A stretch of 64,000 nucleotides of DNA, taken from the NCBI GenBank assembly GCA_002163975.1, contig CP019636.1, positions 1,551,001 to 1,615,000 of the forward strand, in the 5' to 3' direction. Of the stretch, positions 1-10,205 are shown piece by piece. How positions within the stretch are numbered: position 1 is the first letter of the stretch; the number at the start of each line of letters is the position of its first letter. The notes beneath the pieces were generated by a model. That model was given only the letters and a program-made list of their open reading frames with translations. It had not been told where the DNA came from and did no database searches. The position numbers and the translations under genes are program-made. The DNA is from Nostocales cyanobacterium HT-58-2. Lineage in GTDB: Bacteria > Cyanobacteriota > Cyanobacteriia > Cyanobacteriales > Nostocaceae.

Positions 1-501
1 TACGAAGCAGGAGAAGAAATAACCGTAGCGTTGCTGCGGGAAAATAGTGTTTTCGGCGTCTTATCCTTGCTGACAGGAAATAAGTCAGATAGGTTTTATC
101 ATGCAGTTGCTTTTACCTCTGTAGAATTGTTGTCAGCACCAATTGAACAGGTGGAACAAGCGCTAAAGGAAAACCCAGAATTGTCGATGTTAATGCTGCG
201 AGGACTCTCTTCGCGGATTTTACAAACAGAGATGATGATAGAAACACTCGCTCACAGAGATATGGGTTCTAGGTTGGTGAGTTTTTTGTTAATTCTCTGT
301 CGTGATTTTGGCGTTCCTTGTGCAGATGGAATCACAATTGATCTGAAGCTATCTCATCAGGCGATCGCTGAAGCAATTGGTTCAACTCGCGTTACAGTCA
401 CTAGGTTGCTAGGTGATTTACGCGAAAAAAAGATGATTTCCATACACAAGAAAAAAATTACTGTTCATAAGCCTGTGACCTTAAGTCGGCAATTCACCTA
501 A
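1..501 (+). CDS. ntcA: Global nitrogen regulator NtcA (5' end outside window)
   Basis: CRP/FNR-family transcription factor that controls nitrogen assimilation and heterocyst differentiation in cyanobacteria in response to 2-oxoglutarate. The frame is open from base 1 ([10 protein letters not shown]), so the gene is cut by the window edge; 166 of roughly 223 residues remain. Visible are the end of the effector-binding beta-roll, the long dimer helix ([19 protein letters not shown]) and the C-terminal helix-turn-helix with the recognition segment [14 protein letters not shown]. The sequence matches NtcA of heterocystous cyanobacteria almost residue for residue as I remember it, including the C-terminus SRQFT. 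No gene follows on this strand for about 770 bases, so it is the last gene of its transcript. Confidence 0.96.
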   Translation, partial: YEAGEEITVALLRENSVFGVLSLLTGNKSDRFYHAVAFTSVELLSAPIEQVEQALKENPELSMLMLRGLSSRILQTEMMIETLAHRDMGSRLVSFLLILCRDFGVPCADGITIDLKLSHQAIAEAIGSTRVTVTRLLGDLREKKMISIHKKKITVHKPVTLSRQFT

Positions 502-1269
502 AAAGTTTCTGAGCAATGAGTTCTGAGTTTTGAGTAAGATAAAAAAGTCAGGTCTCAACAACGCCCTCGTGGGTGATGCTCCTTCTGGTGTATCCGCTAA
601 GCGTAGCTTGCTTTTGTGTAAAGGTATGTCGCTCCGCAGCCAAGTGCGCCAGTCACCTCCTGCGGAAGAATTCAAAGTTCGCTCATTCGCTCGTTCAAAA
701 TTCAGAATCTTTTCCCGCATGAATTTTGCGAAAAGTTGAGCCAGTCGCTTGCAGGGGTTCCCCCCGTTGTGCGAACTGGCGTGCCAGGAGGAGCCAGTCT
801 CCCTCCTTAGGTATCTGGTGAGTCCAGTCCTGCAGGAGGTGAGACAGCACTGCAGGAGGGTTTCCCTCCGCAGGCGACTGCGTTAGCGCAGCGGTAGCGA
901 CGTCAGGAGCGTCACCCGAAGGGTTTCCCGACCTAGGGAACTGGCGTAAGCGCAAAGCGCACGCCTTCGGCGAACGCGGAGCGTATCCGCACCGATTCAC
1001 CCGAACGCGAGTGCGTCTGGTGATAGGAGAAGGGCGTTGGTTTCCCTCCTTAGCAAACTTTTCAAGACGAATTTAGAATTTCTGAATTTGAGCGTAAGCG
1101 CAGCGTGCGCCTCTGGCGCTCAGCGAGTGGCTCCTCAAGACTCTCTGGAACTGGGGAATAAGGACTAGTGAAAATTGAGCTATCTCAATGCTTGCTAATT
1201 ATCAATTCCCCACAGATAATGACTGGAAGTAGTAGGCTGTATCTGGAAGGATTTCGTCGGTAGCTGAAG
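502..1269. repeat. Gene-free region of dispersed hairpin and GC-rich repeats
   Basis: No credible gene in 768 bases. The stretch is a patchwork of short palindromic words common between cyanobacterial genes: CCTGCAGG-type palindromes near 830-860, GGGTTTCCC boxes near 867 and 921, and arms such as GCGTAAGCGCAAAGCGC and GGCGAACGCGGAGCG near 944-985, with a related copy near 1093-1125. Open frames on both strands here have low-complexity, repeat-derived sequence (for example the minus frame at 695-1000) and no recognisable domain. Base composition is clearly more GC-rich than the flanking genes. Confidence 0.7.
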
Positions 1270-2766
1270 ATGACCACCGGGTACATCCTAATAGCGGCAA
1301 TTTTAATTTTGGGAGGTGTGATTGCCACCGTTGGCGATCGCATTGGCACACGAGTTGGCAAGGCGCGCCTCTCACTGTTCAACCTGCGTCCTAAAAACAC
1401 CGCAGTACTAGTAACTATTTTTACAGGCACTTTGATTTCGGCATCAACCTTAGGGATTTTATTTGCTGCCGACGATGGGTTGCGCAAGGGAGTGTTTGAG
1501 CTTGAGGATATTCAAAAAGACCTCAGACGCAGGCGTGAACAACTGGACACAACAGCAAAGCAGCTAGAAGACACCAGAGGTGAGCTAGACCAAGCTCGAA
1601 AAGAACAAAAGGCTCAAGAAGAACGCTTGAAGCAGACGAATCAGTCCTTACGGGAGGCAAACGCCAAACAACAGGCAACACAAGCCCAACTGAACCGCAC
1701 CATCAACCAACAAGCTAAGACTCAAGCTCAACTTCAAGGTACCCAAAAACAACTGAGTCTAGCAGTCACTCGCTATAAAGAAGCCATAGCTGAACTTCAA
1801 AGCGTTTACGACGAGAAAAAAACACTGTTGGCGGAAATTGAACAAAGAAAAGCAGAACGCCAACGCTTGTACGAAGAAGCGAAAAAAGCGATTGAGCAAG
1901 CTAAAACAGCCATTGCCAAACGCGATCGCGAACTCGCCAACAGACAGCAAGCAATTGAACAGCGGGATCAAAAAATTGGCAATCTTGATCGGCTGATTCA
2001 ACAGCGCAATGTAGAAATTGCAGCGCGAGAGCAAGTGATTACTCAACGCGAATCTCGCCTCAAAGAGTTAGAAAGACAACAAGATTATCTAGAACAGGAA
2101 GTGGCAAGACTGGAGAAATACTACCAGTCCTACCGTGACCTGCGTTTAGGAAAACTAGCACTCGTGCGCGGTCAAGTTCTTGCTGCAGGCGTTGTTCGTG
2201 TCAATCAATCTGTTGCTGCACGTCAGTTGGTTATTCAACTTTTACAAGAGGCTAACCGAAACGCTAGCATTGAATTAACTGAGCCTGGTGGGACGACAAA
2301 TCAAACAAATTTGCAGGTCCTGCAAGTGACAAAAGAGCAAGTTGAGCAATTGAGCAAGCAAATTAACGATAATCGAGAATACGTGGTGCGCATTTTTTCT
2401 GCAGGGAATTATGTCAGAGGAGAGAAGCAGATTGCATTTTTCGCTGATGCAGCACTCAATCAAATCGTATTTACCGGAGGTGAGACCATAGCAGCAACAA
2501 CCGCAGATCCCAAAACTATGACTTCCTATCAACTGCGACAGCGGTTGGAACAGTTGATTTCTGCTTCACAATTTCGCGCCCGTAACGCTGGTATTTTAGA
2601 AAGTATTCAGATAGATGGGACTTTCATTCGCTTTATCGCACAGTTGAGACAGTATAACCAGCCCATAGACATCAAAGCTATTGCCGCAGAGGACACATAC
2701 ACAGCTGGACCACTAAGAGTAAAACTCGTGGCAATCCAAAACGGACAAATTATTTTTAGCACTTAA
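1270..2766 (+). CDS. DUF3084 membrane-anchored coiled-coil protein
   Basis: A 498-residue protein of the DUF3084 family, widespread in cyanobacteria and without an established function. Residues 4-24 and about 45-66 form two hydrophobic helices, separated by a short loop containing RIGTRVGKARLSLFNLRP. Residues about 75-285 are a long charged coiled coil rich in Gln, Glu, Lys and Arg (repeated QLD, QEER and EIEQRKAERQ patterns). A globular C-terminal domain follows from about 290. The ATG at 1270 is preceded by a weak GGTAGCTGA stretch. It probably sits in the inner membrane with a large soluble part; a scaffolding or envelope role is only a guess. The YqgF-like gene follows 134 bases downstream. 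Confidence 0.9.
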   Translation: MTTGYILIAAILILGGVIATVGDRIGTRVGKARLSLFNLRPKNTAVLVTIFTGTLISASTLGILFAADDGLRKGVFELEDIQKDLRRRREQLDTTAKQLEDTRGELDQARKEQKAQEERLKQTNQSLREANAKQQATQAQLNRTINQQAKTQAQLQGTQKQLSLAVTRYKEAIAELQSVYDEKKTLLAEIEQRKAERQRLYEEAKKAIEQAKTAIAKRDRELANRQQAIEQRDQKIGNLDRLIQQRNVEIAAREQVITQRESRLKELERQQDYLEQEVARLEKYYQSYRDLRLGKLALVRGQVLAAGVVRVNQSVAARQLVIQLLQEANRNASIELTEPGGTTNQTNLQVLQVTKEQVEQLSKQINDNREYVVRIFSAGNYVRGEKQIAFFADAALNQIVFTGGETIAATTADPKTMTSYQLRQRLEQLISASQFRARNAGILESIQIDGTFIRFIAQLRQYNQPIDIKAIAAEDTYTAGPLRVKLVAIQNGQIIFST

Positions 2767-2900
2767 AAAAACTAAGGATAATATTTAGATAAAAATGCTC
2801 GAGTACTGATAATCTGCAATTATGTTGCCAATTGTTAATTTTAATAACCTATGAGTCTAGAGTCCATAGTCTAAAAGCTATTGACTTTTAAATTTCTATT

Positions 2901-3356
2901 ATGACTTCCTATAAATTCTTGCCAACTCAACCAGCTATTTTAGGCTTTGACCCGGGTCGCGACAAGTGTGGTTTGGCTGTGATGGGACTAGATAGGCAAC
3001 TGTACCATCACCAAGTCGTATCGGCAACTGAGGCGATCGCCTCTATTGTATCGCTGCGTCAAAAGTTTCCCATCTCCTTACTGGTGATGGGTGACCAAAC
3101 CACAGCCAAACGCTGGAAACAGCAACTCAATGATGAATTAGCAGATCCGCTGAACGTTATTTTAGTGGATGAGCGTTACACAACATTAGAAGCACGCGAT
3201 CGCTACTGGCAAATGTATCCTCCTAAAGGACTTGTGAAGCTAATACCACAAGGCTTACGACAACCACCACGACCAATAGACGACATTGTAGCGATCCTGT
3301 TAATTGAAAGATATCTCAATCGTTTAACTGAATCAGTGATGAGGAATGGAGAATGA
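2901..3356 (+). CDS. YqgF/RuvX-like RNase H-fold protein
   Basis: A 151-residue protein with the RNase H fold of the YqgF (RuvX) family, which contains the pre-16S rRNA maturation nuclease and Holliday-junction resolvase-like proteins. The N-terminal strand ILGFDPGRDKCGLAV carries the first catalytic Asp in the D-P-G context; VDERYTT (residues about 92-98) and RPIDDIVAILLIERYL near the C-terminus provide the later acidic residues. In many cyanobacteria a gene of this type accompanies the DUF3084 gene, as here. The ATG at 2901 is in an AT-rich leader without a strong Shine-Dalgarno sequence. It diverges from the canonical RuvX, so it may be a paralogue rather than the essential enzyme. Confidence 0.85.
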   Translation: MTSYKFLPTQPAILGFDPGRDKCGLAVMGLDRQLYHHQVVSATEAIASIVSLRQKFPISLLVMGDQTTAKRWKQQLNDELADPLNVILVDERYTTLEARDRYWQMYPPKGLVKLIPQGLRQPPRPIDDIVAILLIERYLNRLTESVMRNGE

Positions 3357-3402
3357 AAAATGAAAAGTAAAGACTGAAGAAATCATTATTCCATCTTCTT
3401 TC

Positions 3403-3666
3403 TTAGAGCTTAGCTCGGATAGTAAAAGCGTAATCTCCTCCCGGTTCAAGTTGGTAGTCTCGTTGCTCCAAGAAGCGACCAAGAGGTTCTTTAATTAAAG
3501 CACGTCCTTGAGAAGGCTTGACAGACAGTTCTCCCCGACGGAAATGCCATTGGAACTGCCATTCAAAGTCACCTGCTCTCACTTCACCTTCAAGAAAGCC
3601 GTCTTGCCAGGATTGGCGGATAATCCTGACATGGGCAGTAGTTTCTGGTAGAGGTTTACCACTCAC
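3403..3666 (-). CDS. DUF3146 family protein
   Basis: Small acidic/basic mixed protein of 87 residues matching the cyanobacterial DUF3146 family; function unknown. The conserved core reads as an antiparallel beta pattern: VRIIRQSWQDGFLEGEVRAG, FEWQFQWHF, then GRFLEQRDYQLEPGGDYAFT. The only start in a good position is GTG at 3664-3666 (SGKPLPETT follows); no obvious Shine-Dalgarno sequence precedes it. No signal peptide or membrane segment is present, so it is probably cytoplasmic. It lies tail to tail with the YqgF-like gene, with 46 bases between the stops. Confidence 0.8.
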   Translation of the reverse strand: MSGKPLPETTAHVRIIRQSWQDGFLEGEVRAGDFEWQFQWHFRRGELSVKPSQGRALIKEPLGRFLEQRDYQLEPGGDYAFTIRAKL

Positions 3667-4003
3667 AATGCTTTATGTCAAGTTGAAAATCAAAGCTAAC
3701 TTGTTATAGCTTTACATTTATTCAAAATACCTCAAATATTCCTATTGGTATATTTGCGTATTTTTACTGTGGAGACAAATGGTTGGCGTAAGCCTAAGAC
3801 AAAAATCCTTCATTCCCGATTGGGAAATGACCTGATTGCATAAAGCCCGCGCGTGCGGGCTTTGTCCGTGTAGCCGCAAGTTCACTCGTGCGGCTGTCTA
3901 GATTTTGGATTTGTGATGTAGCCTTTGAATTGACTCATGCGGCTGTTTGAGATTTTAGATTTGCGATTTATCCACAATCCAACATCTAAAATCTTCTGGG
4001 AGA
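3667..4003. other. Intergenic region with terminator-like hairpin
   Basis: No gene in 337 bases. It holds a strong GC-rich hairpin (3842-3863) and two imperfect direct copies of a CGTGCGGCTGT / CATGCGGCTGT word (about 3890 and 3936), each followed by a GATTTT-GGATTTG-like phrase that recurs near 3975. These look like a small decayed tandem duplication downstream of pnp. Confidence 0.6.
3842..3863 (-). terminator. Hairpin downstream of pnp
   Basis: Perfect 9-bp stem AAAGCCCGC / GCGGGCTTT with loop GCGT. It lies about 140 bases after the pnp stop on the minus strand. No clear U-run follows on that strand, so it could be an RNA-stabilising or processing hairpin as well as a terminator. Confidence 0.55.
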
Positions 4004-6160
4004 TTAGCGATTCACTGCCGCTGCTTCTCGCGCTGCAGCTGCTTGCTCTGGATGAATACCTAGGCGGGTCAGATTAATCCTACCTTTGTTGTCAATTTCC
4101 CGCACTTTGACAATCACTTCATCACCAACTGCAACTTCATCCTCAACTTTGCCAACACGGTAGTCAGCAAGTTGAGAAATGTGGATCATTCCTTCCTTAC
4201 CTGGCAAAAATTCTACAAACGCACCTATCGGTATAATGCGAGTGACACGACCTACGTAGACATCACCTTCATTTAGCTTTCTTGTCATGCCTTGGATAAT
4301 GTTACGTGCTCTTTTCGCCTTGTTTTCATCCACAGCAGAAATCGTCACCGTACCATCATCTTCTATGTCGATTTTTGCACCTGTCTCTTCGGTAATGCCC
4401 TTAATCGTCTTGCCTCCTGGTCCAATGACCAAACCAATCATGTCTGGATCAATCTTGATGCTCAACAGACGTGGGGCATAGGGTGACATTTCGTCGCGCG
4501 GCTGATCAATTGTCTGGAGCATTTTCTCCAGAATGTGCAACCGTGCTGCTTTGGCTTGGTGGACAGCCTGGGAAATAATATCCAAGGGCAAACCGGAAAT
4601 TTTCATATCCATTTGCAGGGCGGTGATTCCTGTTTCCGTCCCAGCGACTTTGAAGTCCATGTCGCCCAAAAAGTCTTCAATACCCTGAATGTCAGTCAGG
4701 ACTCGGACTTCGTTGCCTTCTTTAATCAGACCCATTGCAGCACCACTGACGGGTTTGGAAATGGGTACGCCTGCATCCATTAACGCCAGTGTCGAACCAC
4801 ACACCGAACCCATTGAGGTGGAACCGTTGGAAGAAAGGACTTCTGATACGACCCGAATGACATAGGGAAATTGTTCTTTTGGCGGTAGCACCGGTAGTAT
4901 TGCTCTTTCTGCAAGAGCCCCGTGACCGATTTCCCGACGCCCTGGCGCCCGTAGGGGTTTGGTTTCCCCAACAGAGAACGGTGGGAAATTGTAATGGTGC
5001 ATATAGCGCTTTTCTTGATCTTGCTGCAAGTCATCGTTTAATGCTTGAGCATCTCCGGGTGTGCCGAGAGTACAAGCGGATAGCACCTGAGTTAATCCCC
5101 GGTTAAATAAGCCACTACCGTGAACTCGCTTGGGCAAAATGCTAACGCCACAAGATACAGGACGTACTTCATCAAGCTTGCGACCGTCAACACGAACGTT
5201 GTCTTCGATGATTTGACGACGCATGAACTTTTTAGTCAGTTCTTTGAAGGTATTATCAACAGCCTTGCTATTTGCTGATGCGGCAACGCGAACAGGGTCT
5301 TCTTCTGGAAGTTCTGTGATCGCAGTGACAATGGATTCTTTGACTGCGTCTAAAGCCGTATCGCGCTGTTTTTTGTCGAAATCAAATTGTGACAGAATTT
5401 TTTTAATTTCTTCGGCGCCGTGATCGCGTATATAGTTTTCCAGTGTCGGATCTACTTCTGGTGGCTCCACGACTGGGATTTCCAGACCGATTTCGGCAAT
5501 TAAATCTTGCTGTGCCCTGATTAAGTCCTGTACAGCTTCGTAACCAAAATCAATTGCTTCGATGATATCTCTTTCTGACAGTTGATTGGCTCCTGCTTCC
5601 ACCATGATGACGCCTTCTGGTGAACCAGCAACTATCAAATCCAGGTCTCCAGCTTCAATTTCTGCGTAAGTGGGGTTAATGATAAAGTCATCTCCCACAA
5701 GACCAACACGCACTGCCGCCATAGGTCCATTAAATGGTATCTTAGCCATTAGGGTGGCGATCGAAGCACCAGTGACAGCTAGGACATCAGGTGGCACCAG
5801 TTCATCCATTGAGAGCGTTAGGGCAACAATTTGCAGGTCATCTCGTAACCAAGACGGGAACAAAGGACGCAGAGGACGGTCAATGAGACGGCTAGTGAGA
5901 ATTGCTCTTTCTGGCGGACGACCTTCCCGCCGCATGATTCCTCCGGGAATTCTACCTGCCGCATATAGTCTTTCTTCGTAATCTACTGTGAGGGGAAGAA
6001 AATCGATGCCCTCTCTGGCTTCTGATCGTGTAGCCATCACTAAAACTGCTGTGTCCCCAGATTGTATCAACACTGAGCCACCTGCCTGGGGAGCTAGGTG
6101 ACCAACCTTCAGTCGAATATCCCGTCCGTCAAAGGATATTGACTTCTCAAATTCTCCCAT
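4004..6160 (-). CDS. pnp: Polyribonucleotide nucleotidyltransferase (PNPase)
   Basis: Phosphorolytic 3'-5' exoribonuclease that degrades RNA and, in cyanobacteria, also makes heteropolymeric tails. The 718-residue length is typical. In order: first RNase PH domain (from about residue 10; [20 protein letters not shown]), helical linker, second RNase PH domain (about 325-500; [20 protein letters not shown]), KH domain (about 560-620; [15 protein letters not shown] with the GxxG loop) and S1 domain (about 630-700; [18 protein letters not shown]). The ATG at 6158-6160 has AGAAGGA upstream on the coding strand. It is a single gene, followed by a hairpin near 3850. Confidence 0.98.
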   Translation of the reverse strand: MGEFEKSISFDGRDIRLKVGHLAPQAGGSVLIQSGDTAVLVMATRSEAREGIDFLPLTVDYEERLYAAGRIPGGIMRREGRPPERAILTSRLIDRPLRPLFPSWLRDDLQIVALTLSMDELVPPDVLAVTGASIATLMAKIPFNGPMAAVRVGLVGDDFIINPTYAEIEAGDLDLIVAGSPEGVIMVEAGANQLSERDIIEAIDFGYEAVQDLIRAQQDLIAEIGLEIPVVEPPEVDPTLENYIRDHGAEEIKKILSQFDFDKKQRDTALDAVKESIVTAITELPEEDPVRVAASANSKAVDNTFKELTKKFMRRQIIEDNVRVDGRKLDEVRPVSCGVSILPKRVHGSGLFNRGLTQVLSACTLGTPGDAQALNDDLQQDQEKRYMHHYNFPPFSVGETKPLRAPGRREIGHGALAERAILPVLPPKEQFPYVIRVVSEVLSSNGSTSMGSVCGSTLALMDAGVPISKPVSGAAMGLIKEGNEVRVLTDIQGIEDFLGDMDFKVAGTETGITALQMDMKISGLPLDIISQAVHQAKAARLHILEKMLQTIDQPRDEMSPYAPRLLSIKIDPDMIGLVIGPGGKTIKGITEETGAKIDIEDDGTVTISAVDENKAKRARNIIQGMTRKLNEGDVYVGRVTRIIPIGAFVEFLPGKEGMIHISQLADYRVGKVEDEVAVGDEVIVKVREIDNKGRINLTRLGIHPEQAAAAREAAAVNR

Positions 6161-6944
6161 TCAGTTTTTTTTCCTTCTATGCTCGCTATTCTCTCTCTGT
6201 GGCAATCCTAACATTTATGCTCTGTGGCTGGTGTCAGTTACATACAAAGATAAACAACTTCCCAGCAAAACAGTGCTGAGTGCTGAATAATTTCCCACTC
6301 ACAACTCATAACTCACTCTTCAAAATGGATATGCACCCAATTCCTTACTCAATCACTCCAGGTTGTACAATGAAACCAGCGTTGCAAATATGGCTACATT
6401 AATCTAGGATGTAAAAACTTTTTAGAGTGCCTCCTAAAAGAGGAGGAATGCTTACGCTAAGCGTATGCCGTAAGTCCTGCTGGCAGGTACTGTGTGGCAT
6501 AGCGTCTGGGCTACTGAAAAAGCACTCAAAGCCACTCTAGCGAGAAGCCCTTGGGGCAGCCATGCGGAGCAAAGCAATTTCGTGTCCCTACACCATATTG
6601 TGTACGGCACCTTCATCGACTCTCCTAACAACAAAAGCATCTTTACCCAGCCAGTATGCTGCGAACTTCCTATGAGGAGTTTATCTTGGGGTAACTGTTT
6701 TATCTTCAAAAATAACAAGATGTTGTTGCTGCATACAGTCTAATGCACCTGAAATATCATTTGCGTAGAATAGAGATGTCATCGTATTTTAGCTAATATT
6801 TATTTACCAGTTTTTACTTAATATTTAGGAAATCAAATGATTAAAAAATTTTCATATGATTGAAAAAATCAAAAAAAGGATTTCTAAAAATAGAAAATTA
6901 ACGAATTCAAGACCTTAGTTTTGTGAAAATCTGAGTCGTTTCCA
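6161..6944. other. Gene-free region with hairpin cluster
   Basis: No gene supported in 784 bases between divergently transcribed pnp and the Snf2 gene. A cluster of small hairpins lies at 6430-6487. The part after about 6780 is very AT-rich and is the likely promoter zone of the helicase gene. Open frames across 6452-6743 on both strands are repeat-like and have no recognisable domain. Confidence 0.6.
6430..6487. repeat. Three small hairpins in a row
   Basis: Three perfect inverted repeats in succession: CCTCCT-AAAAG-AGGAGG (6430-6446), TACGC-TAA-GCGTA (6453-6465) and CCTGC-TG-GCAGG (6476-6487). The arrangement resembles the longer abutting hairpins at 58625-58691 and is typical of mosaic repeat patches between cyanobacterial genes. 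Confidence 0.6.
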
Positions 6945-9900
6945 ATGGCAATTTTACACGGTAGTTGGTTAATACAAAATCAGGGGAGTTGTTTGTTTGT
7001 TTGGGGGGAAACTTGGCGACCTCTTGGGACAAATCCTGGTAAAAGTGCATCAACAGATGTACAACCGCATCCATTAGCGATGACACCAGTAGAATTAGTT
7101 GAGTGGCTGCATTCACGTAACATTTCAATTTCTAGAACACTGCAAACACAAGAGACAGAGACTTTACAGGCAACGTCTGTACAAAAACGGAAAACACGTA
7201 AAGTTGCCAGTACTGCCGATGTGAGTTTGCCAACTCACTCCCAAATTGTTGTCTTACCAACTTATATCTTAGAGAGTCCTGATGAGGAGACAGCATCAGT
7301 ATTCCCAGCGCATTCTGCCGCAATAGGTTTAGAAACACAAACTCCACAGTACCTGCAACCGTGGCTGATTCAAGGTTTTTGTCTCAAACCTGAAGAAGCA
7401 ATAAAATTTCTCACTTCCTTACCCCTAAATGTTACTAACGGGGAGAATAGCTTTTTAGGTCCAGATTTACGCTTTTGGGCGCAGATTGCCCGATGGAGTT
7501 TAGATTTAATTTCGCGTTGTAAGTTTTTACCGACTATCCAACGGCAACAAGATCATGTCGTTGTTGCTAAATGGCAAGCACTTATAGATAGTGCCCAAGA
7601 CGGAACTCGTCTGGAAAAATTTTCTCAATTGATGCCACTGGCTTGTCGGACATATCAGCAGGGATGTGGAGGAGAAACGGGATCTACATTTTCCTCTACC
7701 CCCAAAGTAGACTTGCCGCCAGAACCTCAACAATTGTTACTAGAATTTCTCAATAGTACAATAGATGCCCAAGTACGAAAGATGGTGGATTCTCAAACTC
7801 TGGTGGAAACTAGAGTCATGGCGTCTTTACCGACTGCGGTGCGACAGTGGTTGCATTCTCTGACTGCTGCGTCTAATACAGTCAGTGCTGATCCGTTTGG
7901 GGTGGAACGACTGGAGGCGGCGCTAAAAGCTTGGACTATGCCCCTGCAATACCAAATCGAGGGGAAAAAACAGTTTCGTACGTGTTTTGTACTGCATCCA
8001 CCAGAATCAGGGGCGAAAGATTGGACTTTAGCGTATTTCCTCCAAGCAGCGGATGACCCAAATTTTTTGGTGGATGCGACAACGGTTTGGAACCACCCTT
8101 TAGAAAAATTTGTTTATCAAAATAGAACAATTGAACAACCACAAGAGACGTTTTTGCGTGGTTTGGGATTAGCTTCGCGGTTGTATCCACCAATTGCACC
8201 TAGCCTAGAAACCCCAAATCCAGAGTTTTGCCACCTCAACCCTGTTCAGGCTTACGAGTTTATCAAGTCTGTGGCGTGGCGATTTGAAGATAGTGGTTTG
8301 GGCGTGATTTTGCCTCCTAGTTTAGCAAACCGCGAAGGCTGGGCGAATCGTTTAGGTTTGAAAATTACTGCTCAAACTCCCAAGAAAAAGCAGGAACGCT
8401 TAGGTTTGCAAAGTTTGTTGAATTTCAAGTGGGAATTGGCAATTGGTGGACAGACGATTTCCCAAGCAGAATTTGATAGGCTGGTGGCATTGAATAGCCC
8501 ACTGGTAGAAATTAATGACGAGTGGGTGGAATTGCGACCTCAAGATATCAAGACAGCACAAGCCTTTTTTACCTCTCGTAAAGAACAAATGGCGCTGTCT
8601 TTAGAAGACGCTTTGCGCCTCAGTACAGGGGACACTCAAACCATTGAAAAATTACCAGTGGTCAGCTTTGAGGCGTCAGGGGCATTGCAAGAGTTAATTA
8701 CTACGCTGACGAATAACAAAGCCGTCGAACCTCTGCCAACACCCGCCAGCTTCCAAGGAAAATTGCGACCCTATCAAGAACGCGGCATGGCGTGGCTTGC
8801 TTTTCTGGAACGTTGGGGCTTGGGTGCTTGTCTGGCTGACGATATGGGACTTGGCAAAACCATCCAATTTATTGCCTTTCTCTTACACCTAAAAGAACAG
8901 GAAACACTCGAAAAACCAACACTGCTTGTTTGCCCAACGTCAGTTTTAGGAAACTGGGAACGAGAAGTCAAGAAATTCGCCCCAACGCTGAAAGTTTTGC
9001 AATATCACGGTGATAAGCGTCCCAAAAGTAAGGCATTTGTAGAAGCAGCAAATAAGCATAACATAGTCATCACGAGTTACTCGCTTCTTCACCGCGATAT
9101 CAAGTCATTGCAGGGAGTTTCTTGGCAAATCATTGCTTTAGATGAAGCGCAGAATGTAAAAAATCCAGAGGCAAAGCAGTCGCAAGCAGTACGGCAAATA
9201 GAATCTACATTTCGGATTGCCCTAACGGGAACACCAGTAGAAAATAGACTGCAAGAACTCTGGTCAATTTTAGATTTTCTCAATCCTGCTTATTTGGGAA
9301 ATCGGCAGTTTTTCCAGAGACGTTTTGCCATACCAATTGAAAAGTATGGTGATACTGCTTCATTAAATCAGTTGCGTTCATTAGTTCAACCTTTTATTCT
9401 GCGTCGCCTGAAAACTGACCGCGAAATTATTCAGGATTTGCCAGAAAAGCAGGAAATGACCGTATTTTGTGGCTTGAGTCCTGAACAAGCACAATTGTAT
9501 CAAAAAGTAGTGGAAGAGTCCTTGGCTGAGATTGAAGAAGCTGAAGGTTTACAACGTAGAGGTATGATTTTAGCTTTACTCATCAAGCTAAAACAAATCT
9601 GCAATCATCCATCACATTATTTGAAGCAAGACACCTTAGAACAATATCATTCTGGAAAACTCCAGCGCTTACAAGAAATGTTGGAGACAGCGATCGCAGA
9701 AGGTGATCGTGCTTTAATTTTCACTCAGTTTGCAGAATGGGGTAAGTTGCTTAAACCATATCTAGAAAAACAGATAGGGCGAGAAACATTGTTTTTGTAT
9801 GGTAGTACTTCAAAAAAACAACGTGAGGAAATGGTAGATCGTTTCCAACACGATCCCCAAGGACCATCTATTATGATTTTGTCGTTGAAATCAGGTGGTG

Positions 9901-10205
9901 TGGGACTGAATTTAACACGGGCAAATCATGTTTTTCACTTTGATAGATGGTGGAATCCAGCAGTAGAGAATCAGGCGACAGACAGAGTCTTTCGTATTGG
10001 TCAAACCCGCAACGTCCAAGTCCATAAATTTGTTAGCACTGGCACCTTAGAAGAAAAAATTCACGACATGATCGAAAGTAAGAAACAACTTGCTGAACAA
10101 GTTGTTGGTGCAGGTGAAGATTGGCTGACTGAATTGGATACAGACCAACTCCGCAACTTGCTCATACTTGACCGCAGCGCAGTCATAGAAGAGGAAACAG
10201 AATGA
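6945..10205 (+). CDS. Snf2-family DNA-dependent ATPase/helicase
   Basis: A 1086-residue SWI2/SNF2-type ATPase of the bacterial HepA/RapA-like group. The N-terminal half (to about residue 560) contains the SNF2-associated domain found in this bacterial subgroup (DUF3670 type). The motor follows: motif I DDMGLGKTIQ (about 628), Ia LLVCPTSVLGNW, II DEAQ (about 730, the DEAH-box equivalent), III ALTGTPVENR, then the second RecA domain with IFTQFAEWG, LSLKSGGVGLNL, HFDRWWNPAVENQATDR and the arginine finger RIGQTR. Such enzymes translocate on DNA and remodel protein-DNA complexes. It overlaps the next gene by four bases (ATGA), which implies translational coupling to the SWIM protein. Confidence 0.95.
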   Translation: MAILHGSWLIQNQGSCLFVWGETWRPLGTNPGKSASTDVQPHPLAMTPVELVEWLHSRNISISRTLQTQETETLQATSVQKRKTRKVASTADVSLPTHSQIVVLPTYILESPDEETASVFPAHSAAIGLETQTPQYLQPWLIQGFCLKPEEAIKFLTSLPLNVTNGENSFLGPDLRFWAQIARWSLDLISRCKFLPTIQRQQDHVVVAKWQALIDSAQDGTRLEKFSQLMPLACRTYQQGCGGETGSTFSSTPKVDLPPEPQQLLLEFLNSTIDAQVRKMVDSQTLVETRVMASLPTAVRQWLHSLTAASNTVSADPFGVERLEAALKAWTMPLQYQIEGKKQFRTCFVLHPPESGAKDWTLAYFLQAADDPNFLVDATTVWNHPLEKFVYQNRTIEQPQETFLRGLGLASRLYPPIAPSLETPNPEFCHLNPVQAYEFIKSVAWRFEDSGLGVILPPSLANREGWANRLGLKITAQTPKKKQERLGLQSLLNFKWELAIGGQTISQAEFDRLVALNSPLVEINDEWVELRPQDIKTAQAFFTSRKEQMALSLEDALRLSTGDTQTIEKLPVVSFEASGALQELITTLTNNKAVEPLPTPASFQGKLRPYQERGMAWLAFLERWGLGACLADDMGLGKTIQFIAFLLHLKEQETLEKPTLLVCPTSVLGNWEREVKKFAPTLKVLQYHGDKRPKSKAFVEAANKHNIVITSYSLLHRDIKSLQGVSWQIIALDEAQNVKNPEAKQSQAVRQIESTFRIALTGTPVENRLQELWSILDFLNPAYLGNRQFFQRRFAIPIEKYGDTASLNQLRSLVQPFILRRLKTDREIIQDLPEKQEMTVFCGLSPEQAQLYQKVVEESLAEIEEAEGLQRRGMILALLIKLKQICNHPSHYLKQDTLEQYHSGKLQRLQEMLETAIAEGDRALIFTQFAEWGKLLKPYLEKQIGRETLFLYGSTSKKQREEMVDRFQHDPQGPSIMILSLKSGGVGLNLTRANHVFHFDRWWNPAVENQATDRVFRIGQTRNVQVHKFVSTGTLEEKIHDMIESKKQLAEQVVGAGEDWLTELDTDQLRNLLILDRSAVIEEETE

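Noticed and set aside
695..1000. Minus-strand frame of about 100 codons
   Set aside because: Sequence is made from palindromic repeat words, has no domain pattern and lies in a GC-rich repeat patch; similar spurious frames are common in cyanobacterial repeats.
6452..6743. Overlapping frames on both strands near 6.5 kb
   Set aside because: They overlap each other and small hairpins, show no recognisable protein pattern and lack ribosome-binding sites.
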